A stretch of 64,000 nucleotides of DNA from Isochrysis galbana (taxonomy: Eukaryota; Haptophyta; Isochrysidales; Isochrysidaceae). The stretch lies in NCBI GenBank assembly GCA_018136815.1, contig CM030939.1, forward strand, positions 5,004,760 through 5,068,759. The letters are read 5' to 3'. How positions within the stretch are numbered: the first letter of the stretch is position 1; every line of letters begins with the position of its first letter. The position numbers and the translations under genes are program-made. Under the pieces are notes generated by a model, which saw only the letters and a list, made by a program, of their open reading frames with translations, was not told the DNA's origin and did no database searches. Shown here piece by piece: positions 1 through 10,803 of this stretch.

Positions 1-1071
1 CTCCGCCTCGCGCTCCGCGAGCATCCGGGTGCGCCTCCTGCGCAGTCGGAGGGGGTCGAGCCGCAGCCCGTTCCCCAGCCCGTGCCCGATCCGGCAACTC
101 CAGACGTCATACCCACTGAGCCGAGCGAGCTTGAGGCATGCGGCCTGCGCCTTCGCTCTTCTCTTGTAATGGGTGGTGCTGCAGTCTGGCCGGCCGCAAT
201 CTGCCTGGCCACGCGGCTGCGTGGTATGGATCTGTGCGGTGCGTCTCTCCTTGAGCTGGGCGCAGGCGCAGGTGCACCGGGCCTCGTCGCCGCCACGCTC
301 GGAGCCCGGCCGGTCTTCCTCACGGATGGAGACGCTGACATCCTTCAGCTCATGCGAGACAACGTCCGCCTAAACGCTCCCCTGCCTGCCTTCTCCGATG
401 AAGATGGCGGCCATGGCGCGCCCTTGTGCGGATCGTCCTCGCGCCCACGTGATGGAGCACGCCACGAGCCACCAGTCGCCGTGGTCGACCCGAGTGCCGT
501 ACACTGCTGCTGCCTTGACTGGCGCGACATGCGGCAGGTGACGCACATTAACCTTTTGGCGCGTGGCAGTGATGGATCGCTCCATTTACGTGCCGCAGAA
601 GAGGCAGTCCCGCCTCTCGGCTTCGGCTCAGGTGGGGGTCGGTCGGCTGCGCAGTACATCTTACCTGTACTGAGGAGCAGGTTGGTTGATGGCGATGAGG
701 GCCGCCTCGAAGAGTGCGAGGGCCAGTTCGACCTTGTAATTGCTGCCGACGTGCTCTTTGGTGTTGGCGATATTGGGCCGCTTGTACGCGCAACTGCCGG
801 GCTCTTGCGGCGACCGCGTTGCGGTACCACCGCAGAGGCAAAGTGTGGAAAGATCCACGGAATTACGTGTCATGGACATGAAGCGGCTGTTGCGACGGCG
901 GGCTCCTGTGACGACCGCATCCCACGCGTGTTGATTGCGCGCTCTAATTTTTTCGAGGCTTTTGTTCCGACGCTTTGCGCCTCGTTTGAGGAGGCCGGGC
1001 TGCAGCTTGTGGCGACTCACGATAGCCCAGACGGCGAGGCAGCTGTCCACGAATTCCGATGGAGCAGCTAG
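1..1071 (+). CDS. Family-16 (METTL21-like) protein methyltransferase, 5' partial
   Basis: The open frame runs in from the left window edge without an ATG, so the true start or an upstream exon lies outside; a possible intron acceptor (cctgcgcag) sits near base 45. The protein has the class I SAM-methyltransferase layout of the METTL21/family-16 group: a VWPAAICLA segment before the fold, motif I LLELGAGAGAPGLVAATLGA, an acidic post-I strand (FLTDGD) and motif IV DLVIAADVLF. Family members methylate lysine or histidine on chaperones and translation factors in the cytosol. Between motif I and motif IV there is an unusually long Gly/Ser/Arg-rich insert of roughly 100 residues. The substrate cannot be told from sequence. 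Stop at 1069-1071. The family call is fairly sure, a METTL21 subtype is not. Confidence 0.75.
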   Translation, partial: LRLALREHPGAPPAQSEGVEPQPVPQPVPDPATPDVIPTEPSELEACGLRLRSSLVMGGAAVWPAAICLATRLRGMDLCGASLLELGAGAGAPGLVAATLGARPVFLTDGDADILQLMRDNVRLNAPLPAFSDEDGGHGAPLCGSSSRPRDGARHEPPVAVVDPSAVHCCCLDWRDMRQVTHINLLARGSDGSLHLRAAEEAVPPLGFGSGGGRSAAQYILPVLRSRLVDGDEGRLEECEGQFDLVIAADVLFGVGDIGPLVRATAGLLRRPRCGTTAEAKCGKIHGITCHGHEAAVATAGSCDDRIPRVLIARSNFFEAFVPTLCASFEEAGLQLVATHDSPDGEAAVHEFRWSS

Positions 1072-2930
1072 TTTAGTGGCGAGACGTATATCTTCGCCGC
1101 ATAGTTGAGCTTCTCGATGCCTTGCCATTAAGGCCGAGATGGTGCAGCTGGTCAGCAGATCCCGCATACTCCATCTCAGCCTTCCCGTCCTATCACATGG
1201 TGAGTGCACATATGCACCCTGCTCGCGCCTAGCCCTGCGCCCTCTCTGCCATACGCGCCGCCCACTGCCGCCGAGGAAGAATCTGCTTTCGTTCGATCAT
1301 CACCGAGAGAAGGAGATGTGGATCATTAGCAGTGCTGCGGATCCGAGGCGAGCTGGTGGCGCCACCTATCATTGAACAGACCCCCCTCGTCGCAACGGCG
1401 CGCGCTTTCCGTCCTATCCTTCCACATAGCGCCCTGCCCCACCGGTTCGATTTCTTGTACCCCCTTGGGCTGTCGGTGCCAAGGCTGTGGATTACCTTCG
1501 GACCAACAGCTTGACGCTCCCACTCACCTTCCGCCGAGGCCCCGTGTCTCTGAGGTGGGAGGCCCTTTCTCGAGCCTACACTCCTAGACACACTTGCGAT
1601 TCCTCCCCTCATCGCACACTCCTTGTGTAGCCCGTCTTCTGCCGACTTCCCTGACTATCCATCTCAGTATGGCGTGACTTTGACGTTTGACGTCGCCGCC
1701 GTTGACTTTGACGATTGATTAGAGGCTGGTGCCGACTCTCACTGACGAGACAATCTAGGGCTTCACCTCCCATTTCCGAGTCGACAGCGCAAGCAAAGCT
1801 TCGCGCCCTCCTTGGTGATCTTTTCACGAGGGGATATTTCACTGGATTCTGCCCTTTCACCCTCCACTACTCCTGCGCACCATATCGACGGAGAATCGTT
1901 TCGAGGCCTTTCCATGGCCATCGTCTCTTCATGACCGTCGCAAAATGATCATCTCACGGCGATCTAAGGGTCGTTACGGTATTCTAGTTACCACATCGAC
2001 TCGGCTTATTGCCAAACACCTCACTCATCACATGCGGGAAAATCAATCTCACGGCAAGAGCCGATTCCAAGCGCTACCTCATCGGTCAATGGCGCATGGG
2101 CAAGAGTTGCCAAAAAAGCCACCCGCCTCTCTGCACAGGGAGCCCCACGGCGCGTGACGAAGCCAGTTTTCCTCGTCTCTAGGACGCTTCCGGTTGTAGC
2201 CACCAAACATGGAACAGCCGCACAAGCTCCCGGCTGGCAGCAGTGGTCACCCTTGCGGTAAATATCATCAAGTACCTTTCCCCGCCCAACAACTCTTACA
2301 TCTCCTCTCGGGCTTTTGGAGAAATGGCGGCTCACTCGCTGACTTTGTCCCCTTTGCTTTACACTCGTGCCGCTCCTGGATGCTGTGAAGCGCGCCCATC
2401 ACTCCTTTCTCTTGCGCAATATCAAATGTTCTTGAAACTCTGTCTTGTTGTTTGGTAGTATTTTTTTGTGGATGTGCTTGTGTGTACAACTGCTCTCTCT
2501 CTACACACTCGGCCGTCAGTGCGTGCCGAACCGCGTGTGGACTCCGCCCCAACACAGCAACTGCGAGATATAACGTACCACGCGTGCCTCAATATGCATT
2601 TTGTTATCATCGTTTGTGCGCCTTGCCGTATGCGTACTTGTACTGTACTTGTGCAAAAAAAACTCAAATAACTAGCCGCTACTTGCACGGTGCGAGGCAG
2701 ATTGCGCGCTTGCGCTACTCCTAACGCTAGCCCCTCCCTTTCCTTCCACTCCCCCTTTCTCCTCCCCCCTTCTCTGGAAGACCGACCGGGGGTGAGGAGG
2801 CCGCGCGCGCTGCTTCGACCAGGGGCGTGAGATAGGGGGGGCAAGAGTGAATGATGTCCCTGTTCGGGTGTCCGTCCCGCCCCCTCAGCCCTCAGGGGCG
2901 CCGTCAATCAATATACGCCTTCTTTGTCTT
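1072..2930. other. Intergenic stretch without recognisable gene
   Basis: Only short overlapping frames occur here with no recognisable domain. Base composition is nearer 50-55% GC than the flanking genes. I see no transposon termini or tandem array. The first few hundred bases probably include the 3' UTR of the methyltransferase gene. Confidence 0.5.
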
Positions 2931-3279
2931 AGTTTCGAGTGGATTATGTTATGTTCCTGATGCCTAGCTCGGTCGCCGCTTGCGCCAGGGCCTCGTTGCT
3001 CCTCCCCTGCGGGTCTGCCTGCAGCCCACGCAAGTCCACACGGGGTGGTTGGGGTCATCCTCCGAGACTCCGAGAGCACCATCTATCTCGGAAGCCGGAG
3101 TCGACACTTGACCCGGGCTCCTGGAAACAGGTTTGCCCCGGAGATAGTCGCGACGCGACTCTCCGAAATTCGTGTACGTCTACAAGTTCTTCTATTACCC
3201 CGCACGCTATTAGGATGGCTGCCCCTCTTGGAATCTGTTTCTACGGACACTATGCTGTCTTCTGTTTCTTCTAACTCTC

Positions 3280-3640
3280 CTAGGTCTTTCGACGCATCTT
3301 CATCCCTGGATTCACTCCGAACCATACGCACGTTCTCGAGGTGGAGTTGCCTCTCAACCCCGGCGCTGTTCCTCACCGGCATGCTCCGTCTAGAGTGGGC
3401 CGCGCAGCCGCGCAGGCGAGCTCATCATAGAAGAGGAGGTAGCCAAGATGGAAGCCGCCGGCATTATTCGCAAGTCAAATTCGGCTTGGGCTTCCCGAGT
3501 AGTCCTGGTCAGCAAGAAAGATCGTCGTAGCCGTGGCGAATCTACCGAATATCTCGTGAAGTGGCGTGGCTATTCTCTTATTCGCGAAGCCACCTGGGAG
3601 CCTCGTTCCGAGTTAGTTGCTCCGTCGTTGTTCTGACTTG
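3280..3640 (+). pseudogene. Ty3/gypsy chromovirus remnant: RT start joined to chromodomain
   Basis: Bases 3317-3400 in one frame read like the Ty3 pre-RT segment (HVLEVELPLNPGAVPHRH). Then 3429-3525 encodes the start of reverse transcriptase (EEEVAKMEAAGIIRKSNSAW, then ASRVVLVSKKDR). Immediately afterwards, still in frame, comes a chromodomain (TEYLVKWRGYSL, then REATWEPRSEL). In an intact element the whole RT, RNase H and integrase (about 1000 residues) lies between these two pieces, so this is an internally deleted, frame-broken copy. Confidence 0.75.
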
Positions 3641-3732
3641 CTTGATGATTATGATCGCTCCGTCGAAGCATACTTGTCCAGGCAAGATGTTGAGTCCCCG
3701 GAAGCACCTACACTGAGCCTCCCGAGGAGGAT

Positions 3733-4461
3733 ATGTCACAACACGAGGATGATATGTGGGTGATTTGGTACGTGCGCAAGTCAAAGCGACATGAGTGGGG
3801 CACAGGCGCCGTGAAGTTCAAGCAATACGTTGCTGGCTACGACAACTGGCGCCGCCCACTACTCAGCACCACTTGTGAGCAACTCATACACCTTCTTCCA
3901 GTGCCAGTGGAGTTGTGCGATGGGTGCTCAGAGGATGAGCCAACTGTGACAAAGAGGTGCAGGGAGGCTTTGTGGGCGTACGTCGAGAGGTACCGGCTGG
4001 ATTTGCGGAGAGCCCCCCCAAGGTCAGCACGACAACAAAAGGTGAGTCAAGCTCCGCGGCGGGCATCCGTATCCACATTGCAGTACCTCGATTCGTCCAG
4101 TGAAGAAGACAATGAGCTTGGAGGAAAGGGAGAGGGGGAGGAGGAAGGGGAGGGTGTAGGGGGCAGTGACAGTGACAGTGACAGTGACAACAGTAGCAGC
4201 AGTGCTGGCATCAACACATGCAGCCACAACCTAGAGGAGGAGGAGGCACTCCAATCACGACAGGTCACTCAGGCATCAGTGCGTCAGGAGCAAGACTTGA
4301 TCCGGCAACGTAGGCAGGATGCAACAGAGAAGGCTGCAGCTGCTCGAGCCAAGACCCGTGCTCTCCGGGCTGAGAACAGGGAGCGTGCTAAGGAGCGCCG
4401 TACCTTGAGTACTTCTGGTCCTGCTGTCACGACCAAAAGGGGACGTTCAGCACGCACATAG
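3733..4461 (+). CDS. Hypothetical Ser/Asp-rich protein with basic helical C-terminus
   Basis: ATG at 3733 opens a 242-residue frame I do not recognise. The N-terminal half is ordered-looking and aromatic-rich (WVIWYVRKSKRHEWG, AGYDNWRRPL); the middle is acidic with an (SD)n run near residues 144-152; the C-terminal third (about 185-242) is charged, alanine-rich and likely coiled coil, ending in basic residues. It lies 90 bp downstream of a chromovirus remnant on the same strand and has no recognised retroelement motif, so it could be a transposon accessory protein or a terminal exon of a host gene. Confidence 0.35.
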   Translation: MSQHEDDMWVIWYVRKSKRHEWGTGAVKFKQYVAGYDNWRRPLLSTTCEQLIHLLPVPVELCDGCSEDEPTVTKRCREALWAYVERYRLDLRRAPPRSARQQKVSQAPRRASVSTLQYLDSSSEEDNELGGKGEGEEEGEGVGGSDSDSDSDNSSSSAGINTCSHNLEEEEALQSRQVTQASVRQEQDLIRQRRQDATEKAAAARAKTRALRAENRERAKERRTLSTSGPAVTTKRGRSART

Positions 4462-5050
4462 CCCACATCATAGCCACATTATGTGCGCGCATGTCTATGG
4501 ATGTGCTTGTCGCTTGTATCCATAGTAATACATGTCAACACTGTTTGTAGTAAGTGTGAGCATCCCTCTTATACTCTTATATGTTTGGGCCGGTGCCTGT
4601 TGCTATTGTGGACCAAAGTTAAGGTTCCGCATGACCCTCTACTCAATCCAAATTTGCCAATTATCACATTTATCCTCTCTTCTTCTCTTTGTCTCTCTCT
4701 TGCATTCAGACATGCAGTGTGAGTGGTGGACTGGGAGGAGTGCATCATAATCACAGTTTTGGGTGCTCGTATTATAGGGACCTGGACTGGTGGGCTAGTG
4801 GCTAGTGGGGGCATGGCGGTAGACACAAGCAGAAGGAACGCAGCGGCTATGCGGGCTGTGAACAGGCGAGGGCTCAGCTGGTGGGAGGGCCGGGCATATG
4901 TGGCAACACCACTCCCACCACACACTGGTACCCATCCAGATGGTACCCGTCTGACGATGCGGGCGGCGGGGCAACAGTCAGCATGGGGACCAGTTGGGGG
5001 GGGGGGGGGCAGCGGCGGCGGACCGGTGGAGGGAAGACCAGATGCCATGT
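4462..5050. other. Non-coding spacer
   Basis: AT-richer than its surroundings (4490-4720), with no recognisable domain on either strand; ends in a poly-G/GGC stretch near 4995-5030. Confidence 0.4.
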
Positions 5051-5059
5051 CATAATGTA

Positions 5060-5510
5060 AAAATAAACCATAAACCGACACTTATGGTCTTCGGCCGACG
5101 GCCGTTCATAGGGCCTGAGGGCAATGAGGAAGGAGGCAGGCCGGCGGCAGGCGCGGCGGAGGAGACGACTTCGGAGACGCTGACGGGCTGAGGCCCGTCA
5201 GCAGAGGAAGGCGGGCAGGCGGGCTTGGGCGAGGGCGAGGACGGCGGCGAGAGCGACATCGAGCGAGAGCGAGAGGCGAGAGGCGAGGGTGAGTGAGAGT
5301 GAGAGGAGGGCTGTGTTGGCAGGGGCTGGTGAGGAGAGACGTGTTTGTAGGGTACGAGTATTACAAGAGCGAGAGCGACGAGAGCGAGAGCGACGGATGA
5401 CGACTGACGATAGGACGCTGGATCCAACGATGCTGAGACACCGACTCACGAACACACCAGAATCATTCACCCAAACCAAGCAAAACATGAAATAACCGAG
5501 GCCCCCAAAT
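5060..5510 (-). mobile_element. LTR-element fragment, gag leader region
   Basis: Read on the minus strand this matches the leader and gag start of the element at 50686-53047: the CGCTCTCGCTCTCGT-rich tract, and the segment equivalent to 51405-51520 (TCCGAAGCCGTCTCC...GCCCTCAGGCCC). Upstream it carries the motif TGCTTGGTTTGGGTGAATGA, shared with the methyltransferase-bearing copy at 41640-41690. Truncated within gag. Confidence 0.7.
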
Positions 5511-5639
5511 CGCCGATAACTCAAACACGTCGCGAGAGACGGAGAGAGAGAGCGAGAGAGAGAGAGAGAATCCACAGCGATGGCCGGAGCGTGTCTTCGT
5601 TTTAGATTTCCCACGAGGCGAAAAGTAGCCCGGTCACTC

Positions 5640-6120
5640 ACTAGGGGGGTGCGAAGGGCACCATCGGTACTGGGCAAACGAGGACCTAAATAAGCTCCCT
5701 ATAGGTTCTGGTATGAGAGATCAGCAAAAAAATCCGGGGTCCTCCGGCAAAATTTTCGAAAAATACTCAATTTCAGGCCTCTGACAGCCGCGCAGAAATA
5801 TACAACGGGCCCCCTCCGGTATAATTTTATCGATGGCCTTCAAGCGCGCCTCTCGCAGCGCATTACGAAGCCATGGTCATCACCAGCAAACACGGTCGAT
5901 ACAGCCTGGTTCTGTACGCACCGCAATACAATACTTCTATGATTTCGGCGGACGTTAGCGCGCGTGCTTTCGGGCGCCGCGACGGCCGATTTCGACGCAG
6001 CTTGGGGGCGCGTCGCGCGCGATTGGCGTCGCTGGCTGGGCGGCACCTGGATATATGGGGCTTGGCGCGGGCCGGACACCGGGCTGAGGAACGAGAACGG
6101 TCTCGTAGCGCGCCCGGCGT
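5640..6120. repeat. Dispersed repeat, copy A (inverted relative to copy at 18.3 kb)
   Basis: From the CACTAGGGGGGTGCGAAGGG end at about 5640 to the GCGCGCCTCTCGCAGCG segment at about 5860 it matches, in reverse complement, 18310-18560. Beyond that, 5975-6040 (GGCCGATTTCGACGCAG then GCGCGATTGGCG) matches the 204-bp tandem repeat at 17.65-18.16 kb. The copy sits between an LTR fragment (6345-6545) and the gag leader (5060-5510) of the same orientation, so it may be nested inside that element. Confidence 0.65.
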
Positions 6121-6344
6121 CGTTTTGAACTCGGGCTCTCCGAGATAGAGTATTTAGGCCTGTTTTGCCATTTTTGGGTTACGCTTCGTTGTGGGGGCTC
6201 CCGGGGGGGGTCTGGGGCCCAAAGGGCACCGAAGATGTGTTAGATAGGTGTTTTCCGGGGTTTCTACCGCTTTACGCTTTACTTTGGTGTATTTCCTCAA
6301 TCCTGACTTTTTCATTTTTACACCCTTAGAAGTTAAAATAGTGT

Positions 6345-6545
6345 TTGACCGCCCTAGAGGAAGAAAGGTGGGGAAACTTCCCTTCTCTTCGAGAGAAAGA
6401 GAGAGGGCGCTCCACAACCCTAGATGCTAGGCGTCCACGCGAAGTTTTTGACCGAGAACGAGAACGAGAGCATTATAACAATAAATACCGAACGAAGAGA
6501 AGAGAGAAGCCTAACGAGTAACGAGCGTCGATTCGCGAATGCGAC
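6345..6545 (-). mobile_element. LTR fragment (TGTCGCATTCGCGAAT family)
   Basis: On the minus strand it begins TGTCGCATTCGCGAAT at 6545, then TTCTCGGTCAAAAACTTCGC and AAGGGAAGTTTCCCCACC, closely matching the 5' LTR starting at 50686 and the copy ending at 23550. Solo or truncated. Confidence 0.75.
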
Positions 6546-6900
6546 AGAACACGGCAAAACACGGCTGTGTTTGGCTTTCGTAGAAACACGGTACACACGT
6601 GTTCCCCAGCTAGGACCACGACGAACATAGAAGACGATATACAACGAAGAAGGAACGGGCTCATGCCGAAATATTCAGGCCGAGGGGCCTGAATATAACA
6701 CACCCCCCCCTCCCCCTCCCCGCCGCCCGCCGGCCGCCCGCCCCCCCCTTATTTGTGTATCTGTGTTTCCCGCTGTTTTTCTCTGTGTTTCTTCCAAAGG
6801 CAAAAACACACTGTTTTTGCTGTGTTTGGAGGCAGATTCTGTGTGTTTCCCATGTACAATACCATGTAGGGCATCCATTTGCATGCTCCGGCAGTAAACA
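6546..6900. repeat. Palindromic AAACACGG/CCGTGTTT repeats
   Basis: Interleaved self-complementary words (AACACGGCAAAACACGG, CTGTGTTTGG, CTGTTTTTGC) between 6548-6600 and 6765-6865 resemble the interior of the hAT-like MITE at 32605-33105 and related patches near 14330-14400, 32430-32510 and 33400-33480. No clean termini are visible here. Confidence 0.4.
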
Positions 6901-6949
6901 GTTAAAAAGAGTGAGTGGTCGGGCTCGGCTTGACGGGGCACGGTAGCTG

Positions 6950-7181
6950 GATGCCCCGGGGGGGGGTTTGTTTTTGGGTCTGGCGGATTCTCTCCCCACG
7001 GCGCGCCCTCTCCCGGAAGCCCTCGGAAGGGGAAGAAAAGGAAGGGGGGGGGATCTCTCTCTCTGTCTGGGCGCCGCCCCTCTCTTCGTCGCCCCCCCGG
7101 CGCCCTCCCGCATCCCTTACGACCAGGGACAACCTACCCATCTTTATGTGGATTCAAGCGGATAGGGAGAGAAAAGAGACG

Positions 7182-7216
<35 letters not shown>

Positions 7217-7661
7217 GGAGCAGAGAAAACGGTGTATAGAAGAGACGAGGATAAGAGAAGAGAAGGATCTCTCCGGCGGGGGGTGGAGGAGCCCCCTCCC
7301 CCCCTCTCTCTCCCCCCCCCTCTCTCCCCCCCCCCCCCCCCCCCCCCCCCCCCACCGCCCCGCCGCGGCGTTCCCTCGGCGTTCTCGGCGCCCCCCGCGC
7401 CTCTCCCTCCCCCCCCCCCCCCCCCCCCCCCCTCCCCCCCGCGCCTCCCCCCGCGCCTCCCCCCCCCTTCTTCCCCCCGCGCCTCCCCCCGCGCCTCCCC
7501 CCCCCCTTCTTCCCCCCCCCCCGCCCCCCCCCAAAACCCCTTCGACGAAGCTTCTCGCCGCATCTCCGCTCCCCCTCCGCCGCACCTCCTCCCCCACTCC
7601 TCCCCCGCCGCTCCCCCTCCCCTTCCCGCTCCCCTTCCCCTTCCGCCCCCCCGCCTCCGCC
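6950..7661 (+). promoter_or_regulatory. Probable promoter/5' leader of the bestrophin gene, GA- then C-rich
   Basis: A (GA)n run at 7183-7215 is followed by near-continuous poly-C and CCCCGCGCCT units at 7295-7545 up to the ATG. The same (GA)n or poly-C architecture precedes NOG2 (37513), the choice-of-anchor gene (21184) and the ADD/WD40 gene (49695), which argues for a promoter or leader role. No TATA box is obvious. Confidence 0.4.
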
Positions 7662-9062
7662 ATGCTCGCAGCCCTCCCCGTCCTCCAGCTCGCGCTCCTG
7701 CGCACCCCATCCACCTTACCCTCCTCGCTCCACTCCACCGCCGCGCGAGCGCCCCACACCTTCATGAATGTCATCCACCAGCCCTCTGTCGACAAGCCCA
7801 ACCCAGAGGACCCCTTCTTCAAGCAGAGTGGCTCCGTCTACGCCGAAGAGTCGAGGAAGTATAGGCGCACCGTCTACATGCACGACGAGTGGGTGAAGCA
7901 CCGATCGTCCGAGCGCTTCATCAAGAACCTCGCCACCATTGCCGACAGCGGCGTTGCCTCGGGACTGGGCAAGGAGCTCCTCACCGTCACCTCTGTGGCC
8001 GTCTTTGCCGTCGCAATCAACATGTTTGTCCACGGCTACCAAGACTTCAGTGGCATGATGCACCCCTCGATGCTCGACGAGTCGCTCGCGCGTAACCTGA
8101 AGCAGATCGCGCTTCCCACGCTCCCCTTCACCATTGCGATGCCTGCGCTCTCGCTTCTCCTCGTGTTCCGCACTAACACGGCCTACTTCCGGTGGAATGA
8201 GGCACGCACGCTCTGGGGGGGCGTGGTCAACAGCTGCCGCAACGTCGTCCGCCAATCGAATACCTACTTTCCGGACACGCCCGAGATGAACCATCTTAAG
8301 GACATCCTCGCGTACAACACAGCCGCCTTCGCCAAGGCCCTGCGTAACTTTCTCCGAGGCCCCACAGACGACGAGCAGTTCCGGAAAGAGCTCATGGACA
8401 TTGTCAACATGGGCCTTATGTCCGAGTCGCAGGTCAACGCCTGCATGGCCGCAAAGAACCGCCCAATGTTCATGTTGAATGCAATGTCTGCCGCCGTCCG
8501 CAAGGCAGATATCGACCCTATTGACAAGTCTCGGATCGACGCCTCGATCAGCACTCTCGTTGACTTGACGGGCGCGTGCGAGCGTGTGTTCAAGTCGCCC
8601 ATCCCCCTTGTGTACACTCGCCACACCTCACGCTTCCTCGCCACCTTTCTCCTACTCATGCCGTTCGGCATCTGGCCGGTGATGGGCGACTCTTGGAACC
8701 ACTGGGCTACCATCCCAGCCACCACAATCATCTCCTTTTTCCTCCTTGGCATTGAGGAGATCGGCATCCAGATTGAGGAGCCCTTCTCCATCCTTCCGCT
8801 GGAGGCGCTCGCCAACGGCGCCATCGCTGCCACCATTGAGGAGCTGCTCTCCGCGTTCCGCGATCCTGAGGCGTACGACTTTCCGCCCTTGCCGTCTGAA
8901 ACGATGGCCGCTGCGCCAGCCAAATCGTTAGAGGCCGAGTTCACCGAGACGGTCTCGGCTGTGACTGCCTCTGAGGGTGTGGGGACGGTTGTGTCGACTC
9001 AGATGGCCGAGTCCGATGACAAAAAGGCTGGTGTCTTCTCACGTCTATGGGGCAATAAGTGA
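7662..9062 (+). CDS. Bestrophin-like anion channel, probably plastid
   Basis: A 466-residue protein of the bestrophin/UPF0187 family, which forms pentameric anion channels; in photosynthetic eukaryotes members sit in thylakoids (VCCN1, BST) and pass chloride or bicarbonate. Family signatures are FRTNTAYFRWNEARTLWGG near residue 168 and GIEEIGIQIEEPFSILPLE near 360. Membrane segments fall at about 105-123, 148-168, 323-340 and 349-368. Residues 1-35 are hydrophobic then Ser/Ala/Arg-rich, compatible with a bipartite plastid presequence. The frame stays open to 6915, but that extension is low-complexity Pro/Arg from poly-C DNA; I chose the ATG at 7662 because the hydrophobic presequence starts there. 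Acidic Ser-rich C-terminal tail after about 410. No introns. Plastid location is inference. Confidence 0.88.
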   Translation: MLAALPVLQLALLRTPSTLPSSLHSTAARAPHTFMNVIHQPSVDKPNPEDPFFKQSGSVYAEESRKYRRTVYMHDEWVKHRSSERFIKNLATIADSGVASGLGKELLTVTSVAVFAVAINMFVHGYQDFSGMMHPSMLDESLARNLKQIALPTLPFTIAMPALSLLLVFRTNTAYFRWNEARTLWGGVVNSCRNVVRQSNTYFPDTPEMNHLKDILAYNTAAFAKALRNFLRGPTDDEQFRKELMDIVNMGLMSESQVNACMAAKNRPMFMLNAMSAAVRKADIDPIDKSRIDASISTLVDLTGACERVFKSPIPLVYTRHTSRFLATFLLLMPFGIWPVMGDSWNHWATIPATTIISFFLLGIEEIGIQIEEPFSILPLEALANGAIAATIEELLSAFRDPEAYDFPPLPSETMAAAPAKSLEAEFTETVSAVTASEGVGTVVSTQMAESDDKKAGVFSRLWGNK

Positions 9063-9685
9063 AAGGCCTGAGCAGCCAAGGCACCGAAGAGTGCTGGCTT
9101 CTATTCGTGCTCAATCCCTAGGTGCGGACCTGTGCTGAGCCGCGCTCGCTCCGGCGGCCACGATGGGTCTGCCGTTCAGCGCGGCAGACTTTACACTTCA
9201 TTCCTGTTCACTTTCCAGCCGCTTGCTGAGAGGCTGAGTTGCTTGTGCCCTAGCGCGTAATGCGCAGACTGGCTCAAGCTTTTTTTCTCCGCATCAAGGA
9301 GTTCATCGCATGACATTCGACCAACAAGAACGCGTACTGTGTTGTTGCCTCGTGCGCCGATTGATTGAGCTGCTGTTGCACGCAGCCTTTATGTGGTTGC
9401 CATGTTCACGTCCTTGCATGAGCTCCTGCTCGTCGCAATCCCGTCGACTCATTTTGCATTTTGTCGCCTAGTACCTTGGAATTCCTTATCTATGTTGTCA
9501 CTTCATCTTTAAAACCTTGCAATATTAGAGGTCTTTTGCGGGGTTTTAGGAAGGTTGAAAGAAAGGGCCTGAAATAGTTCTGTGGAGGGCTCTTGCAACT
9601 GCTCCACAATAAAACGTAAACTCGCTTCTTGGTTGCAACAAGTGGTTGAAAGAGAGCGCGCGCACTGTTGGGCCCCTCCCGCGAG
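9063..9685. other. 3' UTR and spacer
   Basis: No coding signal on either strand; likely the 3' UTR of the bestrophin gene, then spacer before a transposase remnant. Confidence 0.4.
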
Positions 9686-10803
9686 ATGCCCACGCGCCCC
9701 TTCACAGTGCAAGAGGTGGAGGATGCACGCCTCGCCCTAGCCCTGCAGGTGTGCATTGCGAGGTGGAGACGGCGCAGGCAGAGGGGATTGGACGGCTCGG
9801 GACTGCGCGCCACGGCCACGGCGCGACCGCGTGCGATCGAGGCAGCGCTCCTCGTCTTTGCCGCAGAGCCCTTGGTGCGCGTCACGCGCTCGCGCATTGG
9901 GCCAGAGCGGCTGTCGCTCGCTCGGCTGGCGCGAGAGTCAGCGGCCGCGGGCGGCAGCGATGAGGTACTGACACGCGACATTTACGCGCGCTTCGGTATC
10001 CGGCTGGCTGATCTGCCGCGATTCATCGAAGCATTGCAGCTCCCGTCTGGCTTTCGGCTTCGCGGAGGGCATGTCTTCAGCGGAGAAGAGGCCGCTCTCA
10101 TCACCCTGCGGCGCTTCAGGACCGCAGGTGTGTGCATCAGATCACCTGCTTACGCACTCTCTCTCCCTCTCCTCACCCCAACCTCGCCGTACACTTCTGT
10201 GCAGGGAGTGCAACGACGTTGTCTTGGGAGTGCGGGCGAAGCGAGGCGGCCATCTCGGAGGCGCACACGACCGTAGTGACCCACATTCACAACAAGCTCC
10301 CCCACCTGGTGGACTCGCGGAGTTTTTCATCGTTTGCCCCCTTGTTTCCACTTTTTGCCTCTGCGTTTCTTTCGGTGGGGGTCCCAGTGCCGAACTTGGT
10401 GGGGTTTGTTGATGGCAAGCTGTGGGAGACTGCACGGCCTGTGCGTGGTCAACAATTCTATTATTCAGGGCACAAGAGGTGTCATGGGGTGAAGATTCAG
10501 GGTCTAGTCTTCCCTAATGGCATACAGCCTTGGTCTTTCGGCCCTGCGCACGGCTCTCGACACGACTCCTTTTTGTGCCGGCAGTCGGGGTTGTTGCACA
10601 CAATGCGTCTATCTATGCTGCGGTGCTGGGCAAACGTACTGCTTGTTCGGCGACTCGGCGTATCCGCAATCGGCCTACCTTTACAGGATCTACCGCGGCG
10701 TGCTTGCACCATGGCAGGCTCATTTCAACAAAGCTATGAGCCCATTTCGGGTCAGCATCGAGTGGGGGTTCGGCAAGATTGCCAAGCTGTGGCCACCCCC
10801 TGA
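9686..10803 (+). pseudogene. Harbinger/PIF-type (DDE_Tnp_4, HARBI1-like) transposase, decayed
   Basis: ATG at 9686. The first exon encodes an N-terminal region ending in the helical lead-in usual for this family (LADLPRFIEALQLPSGFR, then FSGEEAALITLRRF). A probable intron of about 80 bp (GTGTGTGCATC... to ...TTCTGTGCAG) ends at 10204. Then come NLVGFVDGKLWETARP with the first catalytic Asp, RCHGVKIQGLVFPNGI and GSRHDSF. The third conserved block, LFGDSAYPQSAYLY, then FNKAMSPFRVSIEWGFGKI with the last acidic residue, lies in another frame (10620-10800), so there is a frameshift near 10600-10650 unless a small intron is missed. Probably inactive cut-and-paste transposase. I found no terminal inverted repeats by eye. 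Confidence 0.75.

Noticed and set aside
345-830. Minus-strand frame of 161 codons
   Set aside because: Antisense shadow of the methyltransferase gene, Arg/Ser-rich as expected for antisense of GC-rich coding DNA.
6915-7661. 249-codon N-terminal extension of the bestrophin frame
   Set aside because: Low-complexity Pro/Arg/Ser from poly-C and (GA)n; a credible presequence begins at ATG 7662.
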